Shown here: positions 45,585-54,264 of the stretch, in pieces
Numbering within the stretch: position 1 is the first letter of the stretch
Layout of the letters: every line of letters starts with the position of its first letter
Source: Streptococcus cristatus
GTDB taxonomy: Bacteria > Bacillota > Bacilli > Lactobacillales > Streptococcaceae
Length of the DNA: 64,000 nucleotides
NCBI RefSeq assembly: GCF_003943465.1
Contig: NZ_RJPR01000001.1
Coordinates: forward strand, 385,071 to 449,070
Direction of reading: 5' to 3'
Made by a program: the position numbers and the translations under genes
Notes under the pieces: model-generated
Databases searched by the model: none
Seen by the model: only the letters and a program-made list of their open reading frames with translations
Told to the model about the DNA's origin: nothing

Positions 45585-45658
45585 TGATCCCAGCAGGATT
45601 CGAACCTGCGACCGTTCGCTTAGAAGGCGAATGCTCTATCCAGCTGAGCTATGAGACC
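45585..45658 (-). tRNA. tRNA-Arg (TCT)
   Basis: Minus strand begins GGTCTCATAGCTCAGCTGG and ends CCTGCTGGGATCA, 74 nt. Anticodon loop CTTCTAA, anticodon TCT. It lies between rlmH and comC, the typical upstream boundary of comCDE in mitis-group streptococci. Confidence 0.96.
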
Positions 45659-45701
45659 GATACCTTTTCATTCTATCAGAAAAATCTAGTATCGTCAAGA
45701 T

Positions 45702-46181
45702 TTACTTATGGTAGGGACTTCCCTGTTGAATCATGAAAGCACGGTAAATCTGCTCTACCAAAACAAGGCGCATCAGTTGATGGGGCAGGGTCAATTTTCC
45801 AAAACTCATCAGTAGATTAGCTCTTTTTTTGACAGCAGGAGACAGCCCCAAGCTGCCACCAATTACAAAAGTAATATCAGAAAAGCCACGGACTGTGATG
45901 TCGTTCAAGATCGAACTAAACTCTTCTGAAGGAAATTGTTTTCCTTCAATAGCTAGAGCAACCACGAATTCTCGTTCAGAGATTTTTGCTAAGATCCGAT
46001 TTCCCTCTTTTTCAAGGATTTGCTGATTTTCTACCTCACTGGCCTTATCTGGTGTTTTTTCGTCTGCTAATTCCACAATTTCTAACTTAGAAAATCGACT
46101 CAGACGTTTAGCATATTCAGCAATTCCATCCTTGAGATACTTTTCTTTTAATTTTCCAACGGTTACAAGCTTTATTTTCAT
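45702..46181 (-). CDS. rlmH: 23S rRNA pseudouridine-1915 N3-methyltransferase RlmH
   Basis: A 159-aa SPOUT methyltransferase (start [38 protein letters not shown]). The knot/SAM region is [58 protein letters not shown], the canonical C-terminus. It sits at the left edge of the origin region. RBS lies in GTTGGAAAA-type sequence, weak. Confidence 0.96.
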   Translation of the reverse strand: MKIKLVTVGKLKEKYLKDGIAEYAKRLSRFSKLEIVELADEKTPDKASEVENQQILEKEGNRILAKISEREFVVALAIEGKQFPSEEFSSILNDITVRGFSDITFVIGGSLGLSPAVKKRANLLMSFGKLTLPHQLMRLVLVEQIYRAFMIQQGSPYHK

Positions 46182-46195
46182 ATTTCCATTCTATC

Positions 46196-46324
46196 ATATC
46201 CACATGGATTTCACATTTTATTCACATCAGTTTTTTATGGAAAACTGGTTGAATCTATGTATTTTCTAACCTCTATCAACATTTTTTATAAGTTTTCCAC
46301 AACTTGTGGAAAACTTGTGGATTT
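46196..46324. other. DnaA-box cluster between rlmH and htrA
   Basis: DnaA boxes (consensus TTATCCACA): ATATCCACA (46196-46204), TTATTCACA (46218-46226), TTTTCCACA (46293-46301), TGTGGAAAA (46305-46313) and a weaker TGTGGATTT (46316-46324). About 2.3 kb from dnaA; probably part of a multi-locus origin or a DnaA reservoir. Confidence 0.7.
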
Positions 46325-46339
46325 TAAGTTATAATTAAG
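46323..46339 (+). promoter_or_regulatory. CiaR box overlapping the htrA promoter
   Basis: TTTAAG-N5-ATTAAG (46323-46339) matches the CiaR consensus NTTAAG-N5-WTTAAG. A TATAAT -10 (46330-46335) lies within it. In S. pneumoniae htrA is a CiaRH target. Confidence 0.65.
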
Positions 46340-46383
46340 AATAGATTTCTATAATTTCATCAATTGTAATCAAGGAGGAAAAT

Positions 46384-47562
46384 ATGAAAAACGCTTCAAA
46401 TTTCTTTAAAAAATCTTTTTTGCTTTTTATTGTTTTAGTTGTAGGATTTATTGGCGGAAGCCTAGGAAATTTAGCCACCGCATTTGTTAATAATAAAATG
46501 GCTAATCTTGGTTCTTCAAATTCAAAGACTACTGTATCAACGTCTTATAAAAACACAACCGACACCACAAAGGCTGTAAAAAAGGTGCAAAATGCAGTTG
46601 TATCAGTAATTACTTATACAGGTTCTAATCAAGAAGGAGTGATCAATAATGAATCGACCAGTGATCCTCAAGTAGCTAGTGAGGGATCAGGTGTTATTTA
46701 TAAGAAGGAAGGAAAATATGCCTACCTTGTTACCAATACTCACGTGCTAAATGGAGCAAAAAATCCTGATATTCTACTAGCAGATGGTAGTAAGGTTCCT
46801 GGTGAAGTAGTGGGATCAGATGTTTATTCTGATATTTCTGTAGTAAGAATCAGCTCTGAAAAGGTCAAAGATGTAGCTGAATTTGGAGATTCCAACTCCC
46901 TGACAGTAGGAGAAACTGCTATTGCTATCGGAAGCCCTCTCGGAACAGAATACGCTAACTCTGTTACACAAGGAATCATCTCTAGTTTGGGTAGAAATGT
47001 AACCTTGCAATCTGAAGACGGCCAAAATATTTCGACGACTGCCTTGCAAACAGATGCTGCTATCAACCCTGGTAACTCTGGTGGCCCACTCATCAATATC
47101 CAAGGGCAAGTTATTGGTATTACGTCCAGCAAAATCTCTCACAATGGTCAAACTGCTGTAGAAGGCATGGGCTTTGCAATTCCATCAAACGATGTTGTCA
47201 ATATTATCAAGCAACTAGAGAAAAATGGAACAGTGACTCGTCCTGCTCTGGGTATCCAAATGCTCGATTTATCTAATATCGCCACTTCTGACTTAGCAAA
47301 ATTACGTCTGCCTTCATCTGTAAAATCAGGTATCCTTGTCCGCTCTGTACAAGAAGGAATGCCTGCTGAAAATAAACTTCAGAAATACGACGTCATCACA
47401 AAAGTTGACGATAAGGATGTCGAGTCAACCAGTGATTTACAATCTGCTCTCTACAGACACTCTCTAGGAGATGAGTTAAAAGTGACTTACTTTAGAGATG
47501 GTAAAGAAGCTACTACAACCATCAAATTGACAAAATCAACCCAGGACTTAAGTAACAACTAA
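46384..47562 (+). CDS. htrA: Membrane-anchored serine protease HtrA (DegP-like)
   Basis: A 392-aa surface protease and quality-control enzyme. An N-terminal anchor ([20 protein letters not shown], about 14-33) is followed by the trypsin-like domain with His in [10 protein letters not shown], Asp in [11 protein letters not shown] and Ser in [13 protein letters not shown]. One C-terminal PDZ domain (about 300-380) completes it. In streptococci HtrA degrades misfolded proteins and competence peptide and lowers competence, so its place beside parB and near comCDE is meaningful. RBS AAGGAGG. A CiaR box precedes it. Confidence 0.95.
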   Translation: MKNASNFFKKSFLLFIVLVVGFIGGSLGNLATAFVNNKMANLGSSNSKTTVSTSYKNTTDTTKAVKKVQNAVVSVITYTGSNQEGVINNESTSDPQVASEGSGVIYKKEGKYAYLVTNTHVLNGAKNPDILLADGSKVPGEVVGSDVYSDISVVRISSEKVKDVAEFGDSNSLTVGETAIAIGSPLGTEYANSVTQGIISSLGRNVTLQSEDGQNISTTALQTDAAINPGNSGGPLINIQGQVIGITSSKISHNGQTAVEGMGFAIPSNDVVNIIKQLEKNGTVTRPALGIQMLDLSNIATSDLAKLRLPSSVKSGILVRSVQEGMPAENKLQKYDVITKVDDKDVESTSDLQSALYRHSLGDELKVTYFRDGKEATTTIKLTKSTQDLSNN

Positions 47563-47579
47563 GCCTTTACATAATTGTC

Positions 47580-47616
47580 AACACACCTTTACACGATCGT
47601 AAAGGTGTGTTATGCT
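47580..47616 (+). promoter_or_regulatory. parB promoter with 13-bp inverted repeat (possibly leaderless)
   Basis: TTTACA (47588-47593), 17-bp spacer, TATGCT (47611-47616). Transcription would start at about 47623-47625, where the parB ATG lies (47625). The inverted repeat AACACACCTTTAC/GTAAAGGTGTGTT (47580-47592 and 47599-47611) includes the -35 and may be the htrA terminator or an operator. Confidence 0.5.
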
Positions 47617-47624
47617 ATATACAA

Positions 47625-48386
47625 ATGGAAAATTATCAATACATACCACTAAAAGACATTCGAACAAATCCTTATCAGCCTAGAAAAAGCTTTTCTCAAG
47701 AGAAAATAAATGAATTGGCAGCTTCTATTAAAGAGAATGGAATTATCCAGCCCATTATTTTGAGAAAATCTTCCTTATTTGGTTACGAAATTTTAGCAGG
47801 TGAAAGACGATTCAGAGCTGCTAAGATTGCTGGCTTAGAAAACATTCCTGCCCTTATTAAAGACCTATCTGACGATGACATGATGAAGCAGGCCATCATC
47901 GAGAATTTGCAAAGGGAGGACCTCAATCCGATCGAAGAAGCGGAATCCTATCAGCATCTGATTGAGAAAGGTCTGACCCATGAAGAAATTGCAAGAATTA
48001 TGGGAAAATCTCGGCCTTACATCAGTAATCTTGTCCGCTTGTTACAGCTACCAGATTTTATGCTGGACGCTGTCAAAGAGGAAATGATTTCGCAAGGGCA
48101 TGCTCGTCTCCTCATCCCACTAAAAAAGGAAGAACAAGTCTTTTGGCTGGACAAAATCATTCAAGATAATTTATCCGTTCGTGCTCTCGAACTTTCATTA
48201 CAAAAGACCAAGAAGTCAAAGACTAGGAAGAACAAAGAGATTTTTGCCCATTCAGAAGAAGAAAAATTAAAAAAAATCCTTGGACTCAATGTCTCCATTC
48301 AATTAAAAAATCCTTCAAAAGGAAAGATCATTATTCCTTTTGAAAACGAGGAAGAGTATCAAAGAATTATAAACAGCCTGAAATAG
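47625..48386 (+). CDS. parB: Chromosome partitioning protein ParB (Spo0J)
   Basis: A 253-aa CTPase and DNA-binding protein. The N-terminal CTPase motif is EILAGERRFRAAKIAGLENIP. The central helix-turn-helix (LTHEEIARIMGKSRPYISNLVRLL, about residues 120-143) reads parS. It should load SMC at the four parS sites in this window. Streptococci lack ParA/Soj next to it. ATG 47625 gives MENYQYIPLKDIRTNPYQPRKSF, the usual start; no Shine-Dalgarno is present. The terminator overlaps its end (AACAGCC/GGCTGTT, 48372-48393). Confidence 0.95.
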   Translation: MENYQYIPLKDIRTNPYQPRKSFSQEKINELAASIKENGIIQPIILRKSSLFGYEILAGERRFRAAKIAGLENIPALIKDLSDDDMMKQAIIENLQREDLNPIEEAESYQHLIEKGLTHEEIARIMGKSRPYISNLVRLLQLPDFMLDAVKEEMISQGHARLLIPLKKEEQVFWLDKIIQDNLSVRALELSLQKTKKSKTRKNKEIFAHSEEEKLKKILGLNVSIQLKNPSKGKIIIPFENEEEYQRIINSLK

Positions 48387-48397
48387 GGCTGTTATTT
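48372..48397 (+). terminator. parB terminator
   Basis: AACAGCC (48372-48378) pairs with GGCTGTT (48387-48393), then ATTTT. It overlaps the parB stop codon region. Confidence 0.7.
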
Positions 48398-48482
48398 TCT
48401 TTTGTCAAACTAACAGACTTTTCCACCTTTAAAAGTAGCTTAAAATGTTGAAAAATAAGGATTTTACATGTAATTCACAAAC

Positions 48483-48534
48483 TGTGGATAAGTTTTATAA
48501 ACATTGTTAATTTTTCTCCACAAGTTGTGGAAAA
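48483..48534. other. DnaA boxes upstream of dnaA
   Basis: A perfect TGTGGATAA (48483-48491), then TTCTCCACA (48514-48522) and TGTGGAAAA (48526-48534). They lie next to the dnaA promoter (TAAAAT near 48550), consistent with origin function and dnaA autoregulation. Confidence 0.8.
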
Positions 48535-48598
48535 CTTAACCTTTTTATGTTAAAATGGGAGTCGACATAGAGAATAATTTTTTGAAAAGGAGGAGGCA

Positions 48599-49954
48599 AT
48601 GACCAAAGAGCAAGAATTTTGGCGAAGAATTTTAGAACTTTCAGCTGCTCAACTAAAACAGACAACCTATGATTTTTTTGTTGCAGAAGCAAAATTGATA
48701 GCCATTGAAAATAACCAGGCCACTATCTTTCTGGATAGCCCAGTCAAACAGTTATTTTGGGAACAAAACTTAGTAGGCGTTATTCTTACAGCTGGCTTTG
48801 AAATTTTCAACGATCAAATCACGGCCAAATACGTCTTTGAAGAAGCAGGACATGACAGTATTTCTAAATATCAGCTGGAAGAAGTTCCTGAAAAAACTCC
48901 ATTTCGGCCAAGTTTGCCGCCAATTGATACTGGATTAAAAGCTAAATATACATTTGATAATTTTGTACAAGGGGACGGAAATATCTGGGCTAAAGCAGCA
49001 GCCTTGGCTGTGTCTGAAAATCTAGCAACTACCTATAATCCACTATTTATCTATGGCGGACCAGGTCTAGGAAAAACCCACTTACTGAATGCTATTGGCA
49101 ATCAAATTTTAGAAAATATTCCTGATGCGCGTGTAAAGTATATTCCAGCGGAAACCTTTATCAATGACTTTCTGGAGCATCTGAGGCTCGGCGACATGGA
49201 TAATTTCAAAAAGATCTATCGGAGCTTGGATTTGCTCTTGATTGATGATATCCAGTCTCTTGGCGGAAAAAAAGTCTCTACCCAGGAAGAATTCTTCAAT
49301 ACGTTTAACGCCCTGCACGGAGATAACAAGCAGATTGTGCTGACCAGCGACCGCAGTCCAGATCATCTTGATAATTTGGAAGAACGCTTGGTCACGCGCT
49401 TCAAATGGGGCCTCACTCAAAATATTACACCACCTGATTTTGAAACGCGGATTGCCATCCTCCGAAACAAAATCGAAAATCTGGACTATATTTTCCCTAA
49501 TGATACATTGGAGTACCTCGCCGGACAATTTGACTCGAATGTCCGTGACCTAGAAGGGGCGCTCAATGATATTACGCTCATTGCAAGAGTCCGCAATCTC
49601 AAGGAAATTACGATTGACATTGCTGCCGAAGCCATTCGAGCTCGCAAGCAGGATTCTAGTCAGGTAACAGTCATTCCGATTGAAAAAATCCAATCTGAGG
49701 TCGGCAATTTCTATGGCGTCAGTGTCAAGGAAATGAAGGGAAGTCGTCGAGTCCAAAATATCGTTTTAGCTAGACAGGTAGCCATGTATCTAGCCCGCGA
49801 ACTAACAGACAATAGCCTACCAAAAATCGGGCGAGAATTTGGCGGCAAAGACCATACAACAGTCATTCACGCGCATGGAAAAATCAAAAATCGACTCGAA
49901 ACTGACGATAGCTTGCGACTTGAAATCGAAAATATCAAAAACAAGATAAAATAA
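48599..49954 (+). CDS. dnaA: Chromosomal replication initiator protein DnaA
   Basis: A 451-aa AAA+ initiator. Domain I starts [34 protein letters not shown]. Walker A is [15 protein letters not shown], Walker B is [13 protein letters not shown], and sensor I lies in [10 protein letters not shown]. The domain IV DnaA-box signature is [16 protein letters not shown] near residue 410. The start has AAAGGAGGAGG upstream. It is flanked by DnaA-box clusters on both sides, marking oriC. Confidence 0.98.
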   Translation: MTKEQEFWRRILELSAAQLKQTTYDFFVAEAKLIAIENNQATIFLDSPVKQLFWEQNLVGVILTAGFEIFNDQITAKYVFEEAGHDSISKYQLEEVPEKTPFRPSLPPIDTGLKAKYTFDNFVQGDGNIWAKAAALAVSENLATTYNPLFIYGGPGLGKTHLLNAIGNQILENIPDARVKYIPAETFINDFLEHLRLGDMDNFKKIYRSLDLLLIDDIQSLGGKKVSTQEEFFNTFNALHGDNKQIVLTSDRSPDHLDNLEERLVTRFKWGLTQNITPPDFETRIAILRNKIENLDYIFPNDTLEYLAGQFDSNVRDLEGALNDITLIARVRNLKEITIDIAAEAIRARKQDSSQVTVIPIEKIQSEVGNFYGVSVKEMKGSRRVQNIVLARQVAMYLARELTDNSLPKIGREFGGKDHTTVIHAHGKIKNRLETDDSLRLEIENIKNKIK

Positions 49955-49957
49955 GGG

Positions 49958-50078
49958 TGTGGAAAAGATTGAACGAATCTAAAGTTTTTTCCACAGGTTG
50001 TGAACAAGTCTTAAAACTTGATTTTAGATACTTTGCTCCATTTTTCCACAGCTTCCACAAGAACTACTATTACTATTA
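49958..50078. other. Candidate oriC unwinding region: DnaA boxes and DnaA-trio tract
   Basis: Between dnaA and dnaN are TGTGGAAAA (49958-49966), TTTTCCACA (49987-49995), TGTGAACAA (49999-50007) and TTTTCCACA (50042-50050). CTACTATTACTATTA (50064-50078) follows 13 nt after the last box. On the other strand this reads as repeated 3'-GAT/AAT trios, the DnaA-trio element of the basal unwinding system described in B. subtilis. AT-rich DNA follows to 50100. Confidence 0.7.
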
Positions 50079-50111
50079 ACTTCATAATCATAAATAATAA
50101 AAGGAGTCCCT

Positions 50112-51248
50112 ATGATTCACTTCTCTATTAATAAAAATTTATTCCTACAAGCTTTGAATACAACTAAAAGAGCTATCAGTACCAAAAACGCTATTCCAAT
50201 TTTATCAACAGTTAAAATTGATGTAACGAAAGAAGGCATTACCTTGATTGGTTCCAATGGTCAAATTTCCATTGAAAACTTCATTTCAGTGCAAAATGAA
50301 AATGCTGGGCTCTTGATTACTTCACCAGGTTCTATCCTCCTTGAAGCAAATTTCTTTATCAATGTCATTTCTAGCTTGCCAGATATCGTGCTTGATTTCA
50401 AAGAAATTGAGCAAAAACAAATCGTCCTTACCAGCGGCAAGTCAGAAATTACACTAAAAGGAAAAGATGCAGATCAATATCCACGTATCCAAGAAGTCTC
50501 TACTAGCAATCCTTTGTTTCTAGAAACAAAAGTCCTTAAAAATATCATCAATGAGACAGCTTTTGCTGCTAGCACGCAAGAAAGCCGTCCTATTTTGACG
50601 GGTGTTCATTTTGTTTTGACAGATAACCAATCCCTCAAAACAGTTGCGACAGACTCTCACCGGATGAGCCAAAAGAAAATTACTTTGGACAAGAAGGGTG
50701 ACGACTTTGACGTGGTGATACCTAGCCGTTCTCTGCGTGAATTTACGGCTGTTTTCACAGATGAAATTGAAGCAGTAGAAGTTTTCTTTGCAAATAATCA
50801 ACTTCTCTTTAGAAGTGAAAATATCAGCTTCTATACACGCCTACTGGAAGGAAACTATCCTGACACAGACCGCCTGATTCCTACAGAATTTTCAAGCGTT
50901 GTGACCTTTAATACCAATAATTTACGTCATGCCATGGAACGGTCTCGTCTTCTGTCCAATGCGACTCAAAACGGAACAGTGAAACTAGAAATTGTGAAAG
51001 GCATTGTCAGCGCTCATGTCCATTCACCAGAAGTTGGGCGCGTGAATGAAGAAATTGATACAGAAAGTGTGTCAGGAGAAGATTTGACCATCAGCTTTAA
51101 TCCTACCTACCTGATCGAAGCGCTAAAGGCAGTCGATAGTGAGAAGGTGACCATTAGCTTTATTTCAGCTGTTCGGCCTTTCACCTTGGTGCCAAGCGAA
51201 GATGCTGAAAACTTTATCCAGCTGATTACGCCAGTCCGTACCAATTAG
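50112..51248 (+). CDS. dnaN: DNA polymerase III sliding clamp (beta subunit)
   Basis: A 378-aa clamp. It starts MIHFSINKNLFLQALNTTKRAISTKNAIPILS and contains EFTAVFTDEIEAVEVFF and the third domain ending DAENFIQLITPVRTN. Length and three-domain repeat match the beta clamp. It lies 157 nt after dnaA, with the origin between. AAGGAGTCCCT precedes the ATG. Confidence 0.98.
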   Translation: MIHFSINKNLFLQALNTTKRAISTKNAIPILSTVKIDVTKEGITLIGSNGQISIENFISVQNENAGLLITSPGSILLEANFFINVISSLPDIVLDFKEIEQKQIVLTSGKSEITLKGKDADQYPRIQEVSTSNPLFLETKVLKNIINETAFAASTQESRPILTGVHFVLTDNQSLKTVATDSHRMSQKKITLDKKGDDFDVVIPSRSLREFTAVFTDEIEAVEVFFANNQLLFRSENISFYTRLLEGNYPDTDRLIPTEFSSVVTFNTNNLRHAMERSRLLSNATQNGTVKLEIVKGIVSAHVHSPEVGRVNEEIDTESVSGEDLTISFNPTYLIEALKAVDSEKVTISFISAVRPFTLVPSEDAENFIQLITPVRTN

Positions 51249-51409
51249 AAGATAAGATTTAAGACAAGGCTGATTCGATCCGCCTTGTCTTATTTTGATC
51301 ATTTACAAGCCAGCTGACTCTAAACTTGTGGTATAATACAGCTAGGGTTGAGAGAAGCGCCAATCTGTATTTCTAAGATAATAAAAAAAGATTGTCAAAA
51401 GGAGAGAAG

Positions 51410-51604
51410 ATGTACGAACTTGGAACTTTTGTAGAAATGAAAAAGCCTCATGCCTGTACCATTAAGTCGACGGGCAAGAAGGCTAATTGTTGGGAAGTCG
51501 TCCGCATGGGAGCAGATATCAAGATTCGCTGCAGCAACTGCGAACACGTTGTCATGATGAGCAGATATGATTTTGAAAGAAAAATGAAGAAGGTCATTGA
51601 ATAG
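51410..51604 (+). CDS. DUF951 small protein
   Basis: A 64-aa protein starting MYELGTFVEMKKPHACTIKSTGKKANCWEVVRMGADIKIRCSNCEHVVMM. Cysteines at KPHAC, NCWEV and RCSNCEH suggest a metal-binding knuckle. It lies between dnaN and ychF, the usual neighbourhood, so it is likely a housekeeping nucleic-acid-associated protein, but no activity is established. I start at 51410 with AGGAGAG upstream. Confidence 0.85.
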   Translation: MYELGTFVEMKKPHACTIKSTGKKANCWEVVRMGADIKIRCSNCEHVVMMSRYDFERKMKKVIE

Positions 51605-51662
51605 TCCATATTTTAGACTTAGCTTGATTTTGAATGAGCTACCTCATCAACAAAGAACGAGA

Positions 51663-51772
51663 GTGGGACAGAAATCGGTAATTCGTTAGAATTCGATTTC
51701 GTCGTCCCACCTCCGCACAGTTGAGTAGGGCTGTAAAAGCTGATGAAATCAGCGTAATAGAGCCCACTCAAC
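51663..51772. repeat. Nested intergenic inverted repeats (probably a dispersed element)
   Basis: The first arm pair is GTGGGAC (51663-51669) with GTCCCAC (51704-51710), with inner AGAAATCG/CGATTTCG. The second is GTTGAGT (51720-51726) with ACTCAAC (51766-51772), with inner AGGGCT/AGCCC and GCTGAT/ATCAGC. This 110-bp structured sequence resembles intergenic repeats common in oral streptococci, but no second copy is in this window. Confidence 0.6.
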
Positions 51773-51807
51773 CACTGCGTCTTGCTCGACAATCCAAAGA
51801 CAATTTA

Positions 51808-51839
51808 GAGGCTAGGACTTTTGTCCCAGCCTCGTTTTT
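51808..51839. terminator. Terminator after the dnaN/DUF951 run
   Basis: GAGGCTAGGAC (51808-51818) with GTCCCAGCCTC (51823-51833), then GTTTTT. It can serve the DUF951 gene and, in reverse, the lipoprotein gene ending at 51846. Confidence 0.8.
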
Positions 51840-51845
51840 CTGCTT

Positions 51846-52340
51846 TTATTTAAGTTCTTCAAATTTGCCGTCTTTGACTTCTTTATAACCAGAAGCTTCA
51901 AGAGATTTTACCGTTTCTTTATAACTGATATAATTAGCTTTTTGGTCTCCATCTGTTTGGATAAGTTGCTTGCTTTTCAGTTCTGAAATATCTGCCTTGC
52001 TAAAATCCATCGTCATCTTTTGCGTCAAATGATCGTCTTTATACTCGATTTTATTAGTAAGTCCTTTAATATTTTCCAGCGTTTGCATGTAGCCTCCAAT
52101 TTGTTCTTTGGCGGTATCTTTTGTCAATCCGATGGGCTCATAATAGAAAACATTGCTGGTTTCATTGTTCAGTAAATCATCGCCCTTGTACTCAAGAGTG
52201 ATCCGACTGTCTTGCTTGGTCTTTTGGTCAATCAACTGAAAATAGGCTTTTTTAGGACTGCTACTGCAGGCAGCTAAAAAAAGTAAAGTAAACATGGTCA
52301 AGAAAGAAAGAACAAAAGTTTTCATTGTCATTTTTTTCAT
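51846..52340 (-). CDS. YehR-like (DUF1307) lipoprotein
   Basis: 164 aa. The signal peptide has lipobox FLAACSSSP. The mature part (SRITLEYKGDDLLNNETSNVFYYEPIGLTKDTAKEQI and DKIEYKDDHLTQKMTMDFSKADISELK-like text) matches the DUF1307/YehR family of surface lipoproteins of unknown function. It is the only minus-strand gene on the right of the origin. AAGGAG lies 7 nt before the ATG at 52340. Confidence 0.8.
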   Translation of the reverse strand: MKKMTMKTFVLSFLTMFTLLFLAACSSSPKKAYFQLIDQKTKQDSRITLEYKGDDLLNNETSNVFYYEPIGLTKDTAKEQIGGYMQTLENIKGLTNKIEYKDDHLTQKMTMDFSKADISELKSKQLIQTDGDQKANYISYKETVKSLEASGYKEVKDGKFEELK

Positions 52341-52506
52341 GGCTAACTCCTTTTATCAAAATATTAACTATATTATATCATTTTTTACAGAAAATATTTT
52401 TTATTTCTATCCCGAAAGCAGGAAATTTTTCATTCAAATCCGCTGTTTAGGATAAGGATTTATGGTATAATGGTTTGGATTGAAAAGATGAATGGAGAAG
52501 ATACGA

Positions 52507-53622
52507 ATGGCTTTAACAGCAGGGATTGTGGGACTGCCTAATGTTGGCAAGTCAACTTTATTTAATGCAATTACAAAAGTAGGGGCAGAAGCTGCTAACT
52601 ACCCTTTTGCGACCATTGATCCAAATGTCGGTCGGGTAGAGGTGCCAGATGCTCGTTTGGACAAACTAACAGAATTGATTAAACCTCAAAAGAAGGTTCC
52701 TACTACATTTGAGTTTACAGATATTGCAGGTATTGTAAAGGGAGCTTCAAAAGGAGAAGGTCTGGGAAATAAATTCTTGGCCAATATCCGTGAAGTGGAT
52801 GCTATCGTCCATGTAGTCCGTGCCTTTGATGATGAAAATGTCATGCGGGAACAGGGCCGTGAGTCTGACTTCGTCGACCCTATGGCTGATATTGAGACCA
52901 TTAATCTGGAGCTCATTTTGGCCGATCTGGAAAGCATTAATAAACGCTATGCGCGTGTTGAGAAAATGGCCCGTACTCAGAAAGACAAAGACTCAGTTGC
53001 AGAATTTAATGTTTTGCAGAAAATCAAGCCTGTTCTGGAAGATGGTCTGTCGGCTCGGACAGTTGAGTTTACAGAAGAAGAGCAAAAAATCGTCAAAGGT
53101 CTCTTTCTTTTAACGACTAAGCCAGTACTTTATGTGGCCAATGTAGGTGAAGATGAAGTGGCAGATCCAGACAATATTGACTATGTGAAGCAGATTCGTG
53201 CATTTGCAGCTACAGAAAATGCTGAAGTTGTTGTCATCTCAGCGCGTGCCGAGGAAGAAATTTCTGAACTGGATGATGAAGACAAGGCAGAATTTTTGGA
53301 AGCTATTGGCTTGACAGAGTCAGGTGTAGACAAATTGACACGAGCAGCCTATCATTTGTTGGGACTTGGAACCTACTTTACCGCTGGTGAAAAGGAAGTC
53401 CGGGCTTGGACCTTTAAGCGTGGTATGAAAGCTCCTCAAGCAGCTGGCATCATTCACTCAGACTTTGAGAAAGGTTTCATCCGTGCAGTGACGATGTCTT
53501 ATGATGATTTGGTAAAATATGGATCTGAAAAGGCTGTAAAAGAAGCTGGACGCTTGCGTGAAGAAGGAAAAGAATATATCGTTCAAGATGGCGATATTAT
53601 GGAATTCCGCTTTAACGTGTAA
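52507..53622 (+). CDS. ychF: Redox-regulated ATPase YchF (OLA1 family)
   Basis: A 371-aa P-loop ATPase of the OBG family that prefers ATP. G1 is [15 protein letters not shown]2 region is [18 protein letters not shown]3 is [20 protein letters not shown], and the TGS domain ends [16 protein letters not shown]. It associates with ribosomes and stress responses. I start at 52507 (MALTAGIVG) with GGAGAAG upstream. It is followed by a terminator, then pth. Confidence 0.96.
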   Translation: MALTAGIVGLPNVGKSTLFNAITKVGAEAANYPFATIDPNVGRVEVPDARLDKLTELIKPQKKVPTTFEFTDIAGIVKGASKGEGLGNKFLANIREVDAIVHVVRAFDDENVMREQGRESDFVDPMADIETINLELILADLESINKRYARVEKMARTQKDKDSVAEFNVLQKIKPVLEDGLSARTVEFTEEEQKIVKGLFLLTTKPVLYVANVGEDEVADPDNIDYVKQIRAFAATENAEVVVISARAEEEISELDDEDKAEFLEAIGLTESGVDKLTRAAYHLLGLGTYFTAGEKEVRAWTFKRGMKAPQAAGIIHSDFEKGFIRAVTMSYDDLVKYGSEKAVKEAGRLREEGKEYIVQDGDIMEFRFNV

Positions 53623-53647
53623 ATTAAGTGTAAATTTAAAATACATA

Positions 53648-53682
53648 GGTTGGAAAGAAATTTCCAGCCCTTTTGGCTTTTA
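53648..53682 (+). terminator. ychF terminator
   Basis: GGTTGGAAA (53648-53656) pairs with TTTCCAGCC (53661-53669) through one G-U, followed by TTTTGGCTTTT. It stops or attenuates transcription into pth. Confidence 0.65.
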
Positions 53683-53694
53683 TAAAGGAGTAAA

Positions 53695-54264
53695 ATGACA
53701 AAATTAATTGTTGGATTGGGAAATCCAGGAGATAAATATTTCGAAACCAAACATAATGTAGGTTTTATGTTAGTTGACAAGATGTGTAAAGAATTAAATC
53801 TAAAGTTTACATCAGATAAGATTTTTCAAGCAGAGATTACTTCAACTTTCTTGAATGGAGAAAAAGTCTATTTTGTAAAACCAACTACGTTTATGAATGA
53901 AAGTGGGAAAGCAGTCCATGCCTTGCTCACTTACTATGGCTTGGATATAGATGACTTACTCGTTATCTATGATGATTTGGATATGGAAGTTGGGAAAATT
54001 CGTCTTCGTACCAAAGGTTCAGCTGGCGGACACAATGGTATTAAGTCTATCATTAAACATATTGGAACACAGGAATTCAAGCGAGTGAAAATTGGCATTG
54101 GAAGACCTAAAAATAATATGTCAGTTATTCATCATGTGTTAGGAAAATTTGATGAGGAAGATTATATCAGTATTTTAAACACATTAGAAAAAGTTGACAG
54201 TGCTGTAAATTATTATTTACAAACTGAGAATTTTGAGCAGACCATGCAACAATACAATGGATAA
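53695..54264 (+). CDS. pth: Peptidyl-tRNA hydrolase
   Basis: A 189-aa hydrolase that releases tRNA from stalled peptidyl-t[28 protein letters not shown] contains the catalytic His region, and [13 protein letters not shown] and [35 protein letters not shown] are canonical. AAGGAGT precedes the ATG. It overlaps mfd. Confidence 0.97.
   Translation: MTKLIVGLGNPGDKYFETKHNVGFMLVDKMCKELNLKFTSDKIFQAEITSTFLNGEKVYFVKPTTFMNESGKAVHALLTYYGLDIDDLLVIYDDLDMEVGKIRLRTKGSAGGHNGIKSIIKHIGTQEFKRVKIGIGRPKNNMSVIHHVLGKFDEEDYISILNTLEKVDSAVNYYLQTENFEQTMQQYNG

Noticed and set aside
51663..51839. CRISPR array at the hairpin-rich gap after DUF951
   Set aside because: The repeats are inverted pairs that differ from each other, not direct repeats with spacers, and no cas gene is in the window.
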